Assembly (NCBI GenBank): GCA_910574185.1
Contig: CAJSZQ010000001.1
Span: forward strand, 62,001 to 126,000
Length of the DNA stretch: 64,000 nt
Direction of reading: 5' to 3'
DNA from: Lachnospiraceae bacterium
GTDB taxonomy: Bacteria; Bacillota; Clostridia; Lachnospirales; Lachnospiraceae
Each line of letters begins with the position of its first letter. The first letter of the stretch is position 1. Made by a program: the position numbers and the translations under genes. A model generated the notes under the pieces. That model had not been told where the DNA came from. It saw nothing but the letters and a program-made list of their open reading frames with translations, and ran no database searches. Shown piece by piece: positions 18,854-27,901 of this stretch.

Positions 18854-19294
18854 TCATATCATATAAAAATCTTGTATATACTTAACAACATCTTCCATTG
18901 TATTTTCTACCCTTATAATATTTACTTTTATCCATGGATGGAGTTCTTCGTACAGTTTTCTTTCTCCAAACGCAATTACAGGAATCCGGTTATGATATTT
19001 TGCATCATGTAATTCAATCTTTGTTCCATCGCTACTGCTTAGTCCATCAAGATTAACAACGATAATATCGCTGGAAATCACATGTGCTAAATCATATTCT
19101 TCTACTTCGCTTTCTGACTGGTAAACTTTTTCTTCAAAATTATAAAAATTAACTGGATTGATCACTTGTATTTGATAATTGGCAATTTCTGCAGCGGAAA
19201 ATAATAGACTTTTTAGTTTCTCTCTCCAGATATTCATCTCTTCAAAAGATAATCCACTCATTTTCCCAGCTTCATATATTTTTAATGTTCTCAA
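18854..19294 (-). CDS. Nucleoside 2-deoxyribosyltransferase-like protein
   Basis: 146 aa. N-terminal KIYEAGKMSGLS, the acidic SSDIIVVNLDG strand and SSDGTKIELHDA fit the nucleoside 2-deoxyribosyltransferase/DUF4406 superfamily, which exchanges or hydrolyses bases of deoxynucleosides. TTG start 5 bp from GAGGTG; it overlaps the guanylate kinase stop by 4 bp. Confidence 0.75.
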   Translation of the reverse strand: MRTLKIYEAGKMSGLSFEEMNIWREKLKSLLFSAAEIANYQIQVINPVNFYNFEEKVYQSESEVEEYDLAHVISSDIIVVNLDGLSSSDGTKIELHDAKYHNRIPVIAFGERKLYEELHPWIKVNIIRVENTMEDVVKYIQDFYMI

Positions 19295-19860
19295 TTATTC
19301 ACCTCATCTAATGCATATAAAATTCTATTAACCACATCTCTAATAAGCATTTCATCATTATTTTCTATAACTAAATCTACTTCTTTTTCCAAACCTAAAA
19401 ACATAGCAAAATCTCTTTCTACTCTTGCAAAAATTTCATTCTTATCGTCAAAATCAAATTTATCAATTCCACATCTGTTTATGTACCTCTTAACTCTTGT
19501 TCCAAGATTTGCATTTATAAGCACAGAAAAAATGTTATTATTGTGACAATTCTTCTTTAACTGTCTCATCCCATTTGGTGTAAGGACCACAACTTTATCT
19601 GTATCATCTATATAATCAGATTTCAAAGTTCCATACAGCTTTCCATATGAATACTCATCATATTCCGCTAACATGTCTGAGTTAACTATGTCTATAAATG
19701 TATCATGCTCAACAAAATGATACTCTTTTCCATCTACTTCACCATTCCTTGGCTTTCTGGTTGTGCATGAAATAATCTTTTCAAAGCCATGATGTGTCGC
19801 CAATTCATTTTCAATAGTGGACTTTCCTGATCCGGAAGCCCCTAGTAAAACAATAATCAT
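19291..19860 (-). CDS. gmk: Guanylate kinase
   Basis: 189 aa. P-loop GASGSGKST near the N-terminus, GMP-binding SCTTRKPRNGEVDGKEYHFV, and the DEYSYGKLYG segment. Phosphorylates (d)GMP to (d)GDP; with ThyA and dUTPase it forms a phage dNTP supply set. AGGAG lies 11 bp before the ATG. Confidence 0.92.
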   Translation of the reverse strand: MIIVLLGASGSGKSTIENELATHHGFEKIISCTTRKPRNGEVDGKEYHFVEHDTFIDIVNSDMLAEYDEYSYGKLYGTLKSDYIDDTDKVVVLTPNGMRQLKKNCHNNNIFSVLINANLGTRVKRYINRCGIDKFDFDDKNEIFARVERDFAMFLGLEKEVDLVIENNDEMLIRDVVNRILYALDEVNN

Positions 19861-19876
19861 ATATGTATATTCTCCT

Positions 19877-20698
19877 TTAAATTCCTAATTCAAATTTTAG
19901 CTGAGGTTTATTTGACGCATATCCTTTTAGCACAAAATCATCAGATGTAATAGAATAGAAGCCTTTCTTTTCTGGATTTAGTTCTAATACAGGGTTACAT
20001 TCAATAGGTTCTCTTTTTAGCATTTCTAAAGCGTTAGCTATATGTCTGTCATAAATCTGCTGATTGGCAATAAAATGTGTAAATACTCCTGGATTATATC
20101 CACAATGTCTTGCTACCATCATCATCAATGCCACATACTGCATTTGATTGATATTGCCTGCTGTAAGCCAATCAGAGCTGCGCTGATACATAATCATATC
20201 AATATATTCTCCACGAACTAAGAATTGTGTCTGATAGCAGCATGGTTTCAATCCATACGGACTATTAAAATCTTCTTTCTGCCATAAATTAATAATGTGT
20301 CTTCTTCCATATGGATCATTAATAATTTCATCTAAAATAGGTTTAACTAAATTATGTTTTCTGACAGTTTCTCCGTAACATGAACCTATTGTTCTGTCAC
20401 CAATATCCCATGAATCCCACCAATCTACTCCATACTTATCTCTTAGTAAATCAAGATTATTGCTTTCATCCTGATAAATCCAAAGAATTTCACCGATTGC
20501 TTTTTTGAAATAAATTGGTCTTAACGTAGTGATTGGAAACTCATTTTTGCTAATGTCATATGTATGAATAACATTATTGACTGATAACGTATGTGCTGGA
20601 GTTCCATCTTCATAATGTGGTCTAGGATTTACATCTTTATATCCATCATTCAAAATGTGCTTAATAGATTCAATCATATATTTATCTGCTTTTATCAT
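19877..20698 (-). CDS. thyA: Thymidylate synthase ThyA
   Basis: 273 aa. Catalytic cysteine in LKPCCYQTQF (about residue 150), phosphate-binding YQRSSDW, and NxxxY in INQMQYVAL where dUMP-selecting enzymes keep the Asn. Converts dUMP to dTMP with methylene-tetrahydrofolate. The Asn argues for dUMP rather than a dCMP hydroxymethylase. Confidence 0.94.
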   Translation of the reverse strand: MIKADKYMIESIKHILNDGYKDVNPRPHYEDGTPAHTLSVNNVIHTYDISKNEFPITTLRPIYFKKAIGEILWIYQDESNNLDLLRDKYGVDWWDSWDIGDRTIGSCYGETVRKHNLVKPILDEIINDPYGRRHIINLWQKEDFNSPYGLKPCCYQTQFLVRGEYIDMIMYQRSSDWLTAGNINQMQYVALMMMVARHCGYNPGVFTHFIANQQIYDRHIANALEMLKREPIECNPVLELNPEKKGFYSITSDDFVLKGYASNKPQLKFELGI

Positions 20699-20762
20699 TC
20701 TACTTTTTTACCTCAAACTCTCTCATATCTTCAACAAATGATGAAATAACACTTTTATTTTT

Positions 20763-20876
20763 TTAAATTTCAGGTTGAATATATAACACGATTTCATTAT
20801 TTATCACACTTATTTCCGTTATATAGTAATCACCATAATGATCGAAATCCCCAATTTTTGTTACCCTATTTTTCAT
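20763..20876 (-). CDS. Possible small protein
   Basis: 37 codons (MKNRVTKIGDFDHYGDYYIT...). A second short frame overlaps it upstream (starting MKDIQVKDIKNYL), so the real gene may be frameshifted. Weak ribosome-binding site. Confidence 0.3.
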   Translation of the reverse strand: MKNRVTKIGDFDHYGDYYITEISVINNEIVLYIQPEI

Positions 20877-20970
20877 TCGTATCCCAATTAAATCTGATGG
20901 GATTTCTAGTTGACAAATAATTTTTTATATCTTTCACTTGTATATCTTTCATTCTAATTCTCCTCATAGT

Positions 20971-22245
20971 TTAATCATAACTTACACATTTATTCTCTTC
21001 TCTTAATCTAACAAATATAGGGAATTGCAAACTTTCCAATCCGGTTTTCTTATCCTTACTAATTTCTTTATATTTAACTTCAACAACTCGTCCAATTAAT
21101 GATTCTTTATTTTCCCAAATTTTTTTTCTTGTTTCATCATCAAATCCTGAGCCAACATTAACCGTATTACTTTTATATTGAACAACTAATGCTCCAAGAG
21201 TCCCTTTTAATCTCCCATCTCCTTCTAATACTTCCACAACATGTAAATCCATAGTATAAAATCTTTTAATTTTAATAAGATCTGTTGTACGTTTACATTT
21301 ATATACAGCATCCTTGTTGAGCATTAAGCCCTCCCATCCTTTGCTTACTGCATAATCTAGCCATTTCATAATCTGAGACTGATCGGTTCCTTCATAGACC
21401 ATAGTAACTACTTCTATATTTTTAAGTTTTTTCTCTTCAATAACTTCTCTCAGCTTATTTAACATTTCTCTCCGAAGTTTATATTTAGCTGTGGATTCTT
21501 TTTTCTTAATATCATTTTCTGGGAAATAATCAAATATGACAAATTTGATTTCATTCTTAGATTTTAAATCTGAATTAATAATACCTGTTCCAATTCGGAA
21601 ATTTTCTCCGTCCGATAAATTATCTATATTCTTTCTGATTAATTCGCCGTCAAAAAACCATCCCATGCCAAGTTGCTCTAAATCAGATATGATATGTTGC
21701 ATATCTGTAAATTCTTTACCTTGTCGGCTAATTAATTTTCCTTTATAAAACGAAGCCCTATTTCCATTTAGTTTCTGAGAAAGTGAAAACCACTCTTTAT
21801 CTTTTAATTTTAGTTTTTCATATGAAGACCCCAACTGCACATCCCATGTAGGAATTAGTCCTGGAATACATTTATTAACCAAATTTGCATCTGCTCCAAG
21901 CCTAAACCTCTTGGTAATCATCTGCTTATAAAATTCTTGATATTCCTTCGGTTGACTATTAATAAAATATTGGATTCTTGCTATATCAACATCTGTACCT
22001 GTATTATTTTTCTCTAAATAACTAATGCAATCTTCAAAAGTATTATTAAATGTGTTATTAATATTCACATTTACTTTTTTGGATAACTTTTTAGAACTGA
22101 TACCTGTTACTACATTTCCATCTAATAGAAATTTAAGACATTGCTTAAATAATTCATTATCTTTATTTGCTATAATAATTGCTTTCTTATCATTAAGGCC
22201 ACTGATTCCCTGAATCTGTTTGAATAATTTAATTACTTCTTCCAA
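20971..22245 (-). CDS. ATP-dependent DNA ligase
   Basis: 424 aa. N-terminal helical DNA-binding region, then nucleotidyltransferase domain with motif I KLNGNR (Lys nucleophile; usual KxDGxR has Asn for Asp), motif IIIa-like FVIFDYFP, motif IV EGLMLNK and motif V LIKIKRF; C-terminal OB fold (about 320-420). Seals nicks during phage replication. TTG start, 9 bp from AAGGAG. Confidence 0.92.
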   Translation of the reverse strand: MEEVIKLFKQIQGISGLNDKKAIIIANKDNELFKQCLKFLLDGNVVTGISSKKLSKKVNVNINNTFNNTFEDCISYLEKNNTGTDVDIARIQYFINSQPKEYQEFYKQMITKRFRLGADANLVNKCIPGLIPTWDVQLGSSYEKLKLKDKEWFSLSQKLNGNRASFYKGKLISRQGKEFTDMQHIISDLEQLGMGWFFDGELIRKNIDNLSDGENFRIGTGIINSDLKSKNEIKFVIFDYFPENDIKKKESTAKYKLRREMLNKLREVIEEKKLKNIEVVTMVYEGTDQSQIMKWLDYAVSKGWEGLMLNKDAVYKCKRTTDLIKIKRFYTMDLHVVEVLEGDGRLKGTLGALVVQYKSNTVNVGSGFDDETRKKIWENKESLIGRVVEVKYKEISKDKKTGLESLQFPIFVRLREENKCVSYD

Positions 22246-22262
22246 TAAATCTTTCTCCTTAT

Positions 22263-22562
22263 TTAATCGTTATTATTTATATCTGCGTCAGATTGTAACC
22301 ATTCTATAAAATCGTTCAAATTAGTATGTCCTTCATTTAAAACTGTTTGAAACCATAATTCTTTCGCTGATAATTCTATATCTGATTTTAGAAGCGTACT
22401 CATCCATTCTGCATTAGTAATTGAATGACCATCATCATAAATAAATTTAGGACAAGTAAAAAATCTAAACATAAAATCAGAACGCCTTTTTATACAGTCA
22501 TAATTACAAATACGCTGCTTATCCAATTTACAGACTTCACACATATCAAATTCTCTTGCCAT
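22263..22562 (-). CDS. Hypothetical Cys-containing protein
   Basis: 99 aa, ATG after GGAGGTAATA. N-terminal cysteines (MCEVCKLDKQRICNYDC) could bind zinc; an acidic C-terminus follows. Not recognised. Confidence 0.65.
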   Translation of the reverse strand: MAREFDMCEVCKLDKQRICNYDCIKRRSDFMFRFFTCPKFIYDDGHSITNAEWMSTLLKSDIELSAKELWFQTVLNEGHTNLNDFIEWLQSDADINNND

Positions 22563-22584
22563 TATTACCTCCGCTAACGCTCAA

Positions 22585-22827
22585 TTATTTAATCTCTAGT
22601 TCTTTTATAAATATGTCCATTAATTGAATGACAAATTCTTTGTCATCATTAGAATCCATACATTCTGAGTCTCCATACCACTTATTGTCTTCTTTATATA
22701 TTGTATATTCTCCAAATCCGATGTCTGATGACCAGCTAATAATGAAGCCAGTATGATTTTCATTTATAAACGGTTCAAAATCATCTATTTGCAAATTTAT
22801 ATTTTTAACATCATGTTTTCTCGCCAT
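22585..22827 (-). CDS. Hypothetical phage protein
   Basis: 80 aa, acidic, with FIISWSSDIGFGEYTIYKED. AAGGAGG lies 11 bp before the ATG. Resembles small phage beta-rich proteins of unknown role; not recognised. Confidence 0.6.
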   Translation of the reverse strand: MARKHDVKNINLQIDDFEPFINENHTGFIISWSSDIGFGEYTIYKEDNKWYGDSECMDSNDDKEFVIQLMDIFIKELEIK

Positions 22828-22862
22828 CGGCTTATCATCCTCCTTAAAACATGGTCACAAAT

Positions 22863-23204
22863 TTATCCCACATATATTACAACTGCTTTCACAAATTCTG
22901 TATCTGTAACCTTTTGCTTAATCATCTGGGCATATTCTTCATCCGACATATTTTTATATTCTTCTTCATCCGATAAATCATTCGCCAATTCTTCCTCATA
23001 ATCGTCCTTATCTAACCAATAATTATCGTAAAGTGTTAATTCTTGTATTCCAACTTTTCCTACATCTGCCTGTTCATAAGGATATTCGTCATGCCATGCA
23101 TCTTCTCCGCAGAAAATCAGTAATGGCAAGTCTGGATTTTCTATTATGAGATTTCTTAATTCTGTTGTGTTGTTTAAAGAACAATTTAATTTCTTTGTAT
23201 TCAT
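22863..23204 (-). CDS. Hypothetical acidic phage protein
   Basis: 113 aa. TTELRNLIIENPDLPLLIFC then GEDAWHDEYPYE, followed by a very acidic C-terminal half. A pattern seen in Firmicutes phage genomes without known function. Confidence 0.65.
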   Translation of the reverse strand: MNTKKLNCSLNNTTELRNLIIENPDLPLLIFCGEDAWHDEYPYEQADVGKVGIQELTLYDNYWLDKDDYEEELANDLSDEEEYKNMSDEEYAQMIKQKVTDTEFVKAVVIYVG

Positions 23205-23244
23205 ATATTCCTTCTTTCTCTTTTTGAAACGAGCGTTTTATTTC

Positions 23245-23550
23245 TTATTCCAATACATTTTGTATTTCTACAATCTCCATTCTATATTCCTGCATCACAT
23301 TCGGATATTTACCAGTATCAACTTTACTTTCAAACATACTATAAGGTCTTGCCCAAACTCTGCGTCTCCCATCATCAGAAAATGGATAAAGAGATTCGTA
23401 AATTACTTCTAATTCTTTCGTTTCCGTATTATGCGCAATAGTGATTATTCTGTATAAATTACCCTTAAAATGTCTTACTATGTCATTTGGTTGAAATATC
23501 CTGTGCTTTTCTCCGAACGAGTTTAGTTTCTCTTTTACTTCATATTTCAT
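23245..23550 (-). CDS. DUF1653-like protein
   Basis: 101 aa. VRHFKGNLYRIITIAHNTET, LEVIYESLYPF and VWARPYSMFESKVD fit the DUF1653 family (PF07866), a small beta-barrel fold found in bacteria and phages, function unknown. AGGAG is 9 bp before the ATG. Confidence 0.8.
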   Translation of the reverse strand: MKYEVKEKLNSFGEKHRIFQPNDIVRHFKGNLYRIITIAHNTETKELEVIYESLYPFSDDGRRRVWARPYSMFESKVDTGKYPNVMQEYRMEIVEIQNVLE

Positions 23551-23553
23551 GTA

Positions 23554-23787
23554 TTATTTCTCCTCTTGAAATCTATCTAACATCTCATCATAATAATTAA
23601 TTTGTTCTTGAATATGATCTACTACCATATACTCAAACTGTTCCATAGCGTCTTCTATCGACTCAGCTAATATTTCATCATATTCTACATTCAATAGTTC
23701 TGATACATATATGTAATTCTCTAAATTATCTTTGTCTTGAATAAACTTCAAAATTATTTCGTCATCGTAGAACTGAGTAAAGTGCAA
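23554..23787 (-). CDS. Hypothetical acidic protein
   Basis: 77 aa from a TTG; the frame continues upstream (RYWLVNDGVYEL before LHFTQFYDD) over the previous stop, so the true start may be earlier. Helical, many Glu/Asp. Not recognised. Confidence 0.55.
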   Translation of the reverse strand: MHFTQFYDDEIILKFIQDKDNLENYIYVSELLNVEYDEILAESIEDAMEQFEYMVVDHIQEQINYYDEMLDRFQEEK

Positions 23788-23804
23788 TTCATATACACCA
23801 TCAT

Positions 23805-24071
23805 TTACCAGCCAGTATCTATTTTCATATTCTCTTTTTCATCTAATTTAATAAGTGTTCTTAAAATAGTTGTATAATCATCATTTTTATTCAAATCCGA
23901 AAAGCATTTATCAGCCAATTCTTTCCCTACACCTAGTTTAAGATACCTATATCCTTGATACATTCCAACTGCAACACCAAGATTATAAGCTCTCATTGTT
24001 AGTGTCTCTTTTACCATACCACTTAGCATACACTTCTGATCTTTGTTTTGCATATGCATAAAATATTCCAT
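23805..24071 (-). CDS. Hypothetical phage protein
   Basis: 88 aa, starts MEYFMHMQNKDQ. Contains MRAYNLGVAVGMYQGYRYLKLG, helical. Weak ribosome-binding site. Confidence 0.55.
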   Translation of the reverse strand: MEYFMHMQNKDQKCMLSGMVKETLTMRAYNLGVAVGMYQGYRYLKLGVGKELADKCFSDLNKNDDYTTILRTLIKLDEKENMKIDTGW

Positions 24072-24125
24072 ATATTATTCTCTACTCATTTTTATCACCT
24101 ACTTTATTTTCTATTGCTTTTGTCG

Positions 24126-24157
24126 TATAATATTATTAATAATTGAGGAGGGGTTAC
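24126..24157 (+). promoter_or_regulatory. -10 box and ribosome-binding site of the 24159 gene
   Basis: TATAAT at 24126-24131 and GAGGAGGGG at about 24145; the -35 region is poor. Serves an isolated plus-strand gene. Confidence 0.45.
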
Positions 24158-24158
24158 T

Positions 24159-24773
24159 ATGAATTGGAACTCAAGCATTTTATGGGGAATTATAGGTTTA
24201 ATTGGTGGTGGACTAATTAGTTCGTTTTTCTATTTTATTAGCAAAAAGCGTATAAAATTGTCTTATGATATTGTTACAACAACTTTAGTTTCTTGTAATG
24301 CAACTAAAATTAAAGACTTAAATATTCAATACAAAGGAAAACCAATATTAAATTTATATACTTCTACATTAAAAATAAAAAATATTGGAAATTGCATTAT
24401 TGAACATTCTGATTTCGCTCCATCCGCTCCTTTATCACTTATCACCGATGGAGAATTTCTTGTAAATGAAGATACAGGTAGGCATATACTTACAGAAAAT
24501 GATTTTAATCGAGTAATTCCTATTATGGAAATTAATAACAATGTTTGCAGAAAATCTACTATTCAATTTGATTACATAGCTAAAAATGAAATTATTTCAT
24601 GCACTGTTTTTCATACTGGCTCATTATGTATTTCTGGCAAATTAAAAGACGGTAAGATAAAAAATAGTGAGGAAAAATCAAAAATGCCTTTTATAATTTC
24701 TACAGTTATTGCGATAATTTCATCGTTGACTACAATTATATCATTATTATATAGTTGTATTTCTCCACATTGA
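24159..24773 (+). CDS. Isolated plus-strand membrane protein (moron candidate)
   Basis: 204 aa. TM helix at 8-26 (WGIIGLIGGGLISSFFYF), a central beta-rich domain with ATKIKDLNIQYKGKPILNL and LKIKNIGNCIIEHSDF, and a C-terminal TM helix (FIISTVIAIISSLTTIISLL). The middle domain recurs in bacterial membrane proteins of unknown function. Opposite strand to its neighbours with its own -10 and strong GAGGAGGGG, as for a lysogen-expressed gene; superinfection exclusion is one possible role (inference). Confidence 0.8.
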   Translation: MNWNSSILWGIIGLIGGGLISSFFYFISKKRIKLSYDIVTTTLVSCNATKIKDLNIQYKGKPILNLYTSTLKIKNIGNCIIEHSDFAPSAPLSLITDGEFLVNEDTGRHILTENDFNRVIPIMEINNNVCRKSTIQFDYIAKNEIISCTVFHTGSLCISGKLKDGKIKNSEEKSKMPFIISTVIAIISSLTTIISLLYSCISPH

Positions 24774-24852
24774 AAGTCCTATTTCATTGGCATATTCAGT
24801 CTATATATAGTTGTTTTAATTTTGATAAGCCACTATATATAGATATTTTATG

Positions 24853-25617
24853 CTATATTTGCATCAAAAGTGTCCTTACCGGCTCCCTATCCACCTTCTC
24901 TTTCATCCATCTTATATACCCAGGATCAATGTCTCTTATTTCTAACAATGTCTTTCCTGAATACTTTCCAAAATCAACACGATATTCTTCTAAAGATATT
25001 TCTTTTTCTGCTACCTTTTCACCAGATAAAATTTCTTTCAATTCATTTGGAATGATCATATCTAAATCCGCTCTTGAACTTAATATGTCACACTCATGAA
25101 TGAAAAACTCCATATCATTTCTTGGCTCTGGCATAATTTCCTCACCAGACCTATTCTTATTCCATTCACCGCTATGTGCTTCACACATACAAGCAATCAT
25201 TTCTTTATACTGACCGTCTATATCATGTTCTACTGATGTTGTCCTTACCCATTCAGCAGCTAACATAGGATGTTCTGATACGGTATATCTTGATCCGTTC
25301 CATCCACATTTAACAGCATCATGGAATACAGGAACACATCTCATACAATCTCTGATTTCTGGTGTATTATATTTTTCTTTATTTGCTTTTAATCTAAGTC
25401 TGTGATTTAGAATACTTGCAAACATATACTCATGATAAATCTGTCCAAATTTTTCACACTGAGTAGCATTATGGTATTTGCCACTTGTGCTACTCGGTAT
25501 TGTAAATATGTAATCAGGAATTTCAGCAACCATATCTTTAAAATATTCTGCAAAAGTTTCTGTTTCAAAATCTTTCAAAAGTGGTTCAAATATCCGTTGC
25601 TTTTCTTCTCTATCCAA
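24853..25617 (-). CDS. HD-domain hydrolase with ExoX-C-like tail
   Basis: 254 aa. HD pattern: His in KYHNATQ region and HEYMF, FHDAVK, HPMLAAEW and ECDILSSRADLD. The C-terminal FGKYSGKTLLEIRDIDPGYI resembles the ExoX C-terminal nucleic-acid-binding motif. Likely a nucleotide or nucleic-acid phosphohydrolase working with the replication genes downstream. TTG start 6 bp after AGGAGG. Confidence 0.75.
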   Translation of the reverse strand: MDREEKQRIFEPLLKDFETETFAEYFKDMVAEIPDYIFTIPSSTSGKYHNATQCEKFGQIYHEYMFASILNHRLRLKANKEKYNTPEIRDCMRCVPVFHDAVKCGWNGSRYTVSEHPMLAAEWVRTTSVEHDIDGQYKEMIACMCEAHSGEWNKNRSGEEIMPEPRNDMEFFIHECDILSSRADLDMIIPNELKEILSGEKVAEKEISLEEYRVDFGKYSGKTLLEIRDIDPGYIRWMKEKVDREPVRTLLMQI

Positions 25618-25627
25618 TATATTCCTC

Positions 25628-27901
25628 CTAACTCACTTGTAAAAATGTTCCTAACATAGTCTTTCTATCAAAATTTTCTTTCTTCTTTAAAGCATTGTTT
25701 ACAGTTCTTATTTCTCCTAAGTGATAACATTTTTCTTTGGCACGACTCTCACCAACATATAATAGATTGGAATTTAATATGAACATATGTGCTTTTGGTG
25801 TTACTAAAATTACAACTTTGAACTGTCCTCCCTGTGACTTATGTGTAGATATTGCATATGCCAATCTGATATTTTTCATTGATCCTTTGGGACAATATAT
25901 AAGTGTTCCATCATAATCAATGACCATTGCATTTTGAAGGATTTTAACGACTCGTCCAGATTCACCATTTGCTATAAATGTGGTGTTCTTTTCATCTAAA
26001 AATTCTTCATTATACAGAATTGCTTTATAGTCATTAGCAAAATTCATTACAATATCATTCAGTCTAAATTCTACATCTCCAAATGTTATTTTTGCATCTG
26101 GATTAGGATTTACAGCATTTTGAAGTCGTTTATTCAATTCAATTGTTCCGTAATCACCCACATTATAGCAAGAAAGAACTGCAACATCTTCAATGTTGTA
26201 CCCTTGTGTCAATATCTTTTGATAAAGTTTTACAGTGTAATCCACGATTTTATCCTGTGTCAATGCCATGAAGATATATGAATTGTCTTCTCCAAATGCT
26301 TGCATACCACTTTTTGTCTTATCTAAATATTCTGTTCCCGTCCTTGTGTCTGTTGCCACTGTTGATAAGCCACCTTTCCCATATCTAAAAATTTTATCTA
26401 AAGTGACTGTTGGTATATTGTTATAGCAAAGTAAATCATAAAGTACATTACCTGCACCAACTGACGGTATCTGTGCATCATCACCGATCAACAATAGCTT
26501 TGTTTTGTTAAAATCAATCGCTTCTAATAATTTTCTCATCAAGAAAATATCTACCATTGAAAACTCATCTACAATAACAACATCATGTGGTAATGGATGC
26601 TCTTTGTTATAATTCCAATCATTAGGCGGCATATAACCTAATCCTCGATGGATTGTCATAGCATTTTCACCTGTGAATCCAGCTAATACCTTTGCTGCTC
26701 TGCCAGTAGGTGCTAACAACAAGAACGATTTCCTGTAATTTTTCAGAAGATTTACAAATGCTTGTGTGCTAGACGATTTACCAGATCCTCCATATCCAAC
26801 CAACATAACTATATTGTGTTTACACATAAATTCTGATGTTTTACATTGGTTAGGTGTTAAATCAAATCCTTCTAAACTCTTAAATTTAGTGCAATCACAA
26901 TCCCATTCTGTATTGATTGATAATCCTTCTTTAATCTTTTCAGAGATATACTTTTCTGTCTCATATGTTTCTTTTCTACAAACGCTTAATGATTCTCTAT
27001 CAAAAATTACATCATTGTCACCTTTGAGTATAATTGGAAGATTAAATATTGCTTCTGGCACTAATATTTCAAACTGCCTTTTTAAATCACCAACTTTGAC
27101 ATATGTATTACCATTTGCCTCATTCTCATTTAGAATGTAATCAACACATGCCTTTGCTCTCTGATAGGAAGGCTTTAAATCAAATCCAAAAAACAAAATT
27201 GGATTCTTATCAGTTCCTTTACATTGTTGTGACTCTTTTTCTAATTCAAGCAACATTCCATCGGCTGTTTTAAAACCAATACCACTTAATCTGCATAGAC
27301 ATTCATACGGCTCAGTCCTGATGACCTCTTTAATTTTTTCAACTGATGGGTATTTGTCATAGAGTTTCTTGATAATAGAAAGACTAAATAGACCTCTAAA
27401 TTCCTCTACTAAATCTGCTAATTTAAAATTTTCAATAACTTTTTGCTTGATTACATTAAATGTATAATCTTTAATACCTTTTGTTTTATTCAGATCAACA
27501 TCATCAAGTCTGTTGTTCATAATTCTATCTACAATGTCTGGATATGCTTCTAATAATGTATCTGTTTGATTAGGAGTCAATATCTCATATAGGAAGTTAC
27601 GAGTGGCAGCTAATGTTGTTGGTTTTTCTCTTTTGATATTGATAACTTCATATCCAACACCATACTTATCAGAAATTTCTTTTGCTTTTACCATGTATTC
27701 CACACCAAGATTTAGCTCTTGAACATTACCTTTCACAGTACACGTTCCATATTTTCCAATCTGAATATCTGGATACTCAAAAGAATTAACTGAGCATCCA
27801 TAGATTTTATATTCCTCAGAATTAAATACCAATCTCTCTGGTGTACACTTAAAATCAACTATCTTATCCGTATTCTCACTCCTTCCCTTATCAGTAAACA
27901 T
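25628..27901 (-). CDS. RecD2-like SF1B helicase
   Basis: 757 aa. N-terminal helix-hairpin-helix region (about 100-250, CLCRLSGIGFKTADGML), Walker A GYGGSGKSSST near 380, Walker B VIVDEFSMVD, later GDDAQIPSVGAG and C-terminal ATHKSQGGQ. 5'-3' DNA helicase. Overlaps the polymerase stop by 11 bp. Ribosome-binding site AAGGAG lies inside the frame at the N-terminus, so the true start may be about 12 codons later at a near-cognate codon. Confidence 0.9.
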   Translation of the reverse strand: MFTDKGRSENTDKIVDFKCTPERLVFNSEEYKIYGCSVNSFEYPDIQIGKYGTCTVKGNVQELNLGVEYMVKAKEISDKYGVGYEVINIKREKPTTLAATRNFLYEILTPNQTDTLLEAYPDIVDRIMNNRLDDVDLNKTKGIKDYTFNVIKQKVIENFKLADLVEEFRGLFSLSIIKKLYDKYPSVEKIKEVIRTEPYECLCRLSGIGFKTADGMLLELEKESQQCKGTDKNPILFFGFDLKPSYQRAKACVDYILNENEANGNTYVKVGDLKRQFEILVPEAIFNLPIILKGDNDVIFDRESLSVCRKETYETEKYISEKIKEGLSINTEWDCDCTKFKSLEGFDLTPNQCKTSEFMCKHNIVMLVGYGGSGKSSSTQAFVNLLKNYRKSFLLLAPTGRAAKVLAGFTGENAMTIHRGLGYMPPNDWNYNKEHPLPHDVVIVDEFSMVDIFLMRKLLEAIDFNKTKLLLIGDDAQIPSVGAGNVLYDLLCYNNIPTVTLDKIFRYGKGGLSTVATDTRTGTEYLDKTKSGMQAFGEDNSYIFMALTQDKIVDYTVKLYQKILTQGYNIEDVAVLSCYNVGDYGTIELNKRLQNAVNPNPDAKITFGDVEFRLNDIVMNFANDYKAILYNEEFLDEKNTTFIANGESGRVVKILQNAMVIDYDGTLIYCPKGSMKNIRLAYAISTHKSQGGQFKVVILVTPKAHMFILNSNLLYVGESRAKEKCYHLGEIRTVNNALKKKENFDRKTMLGTFLQVS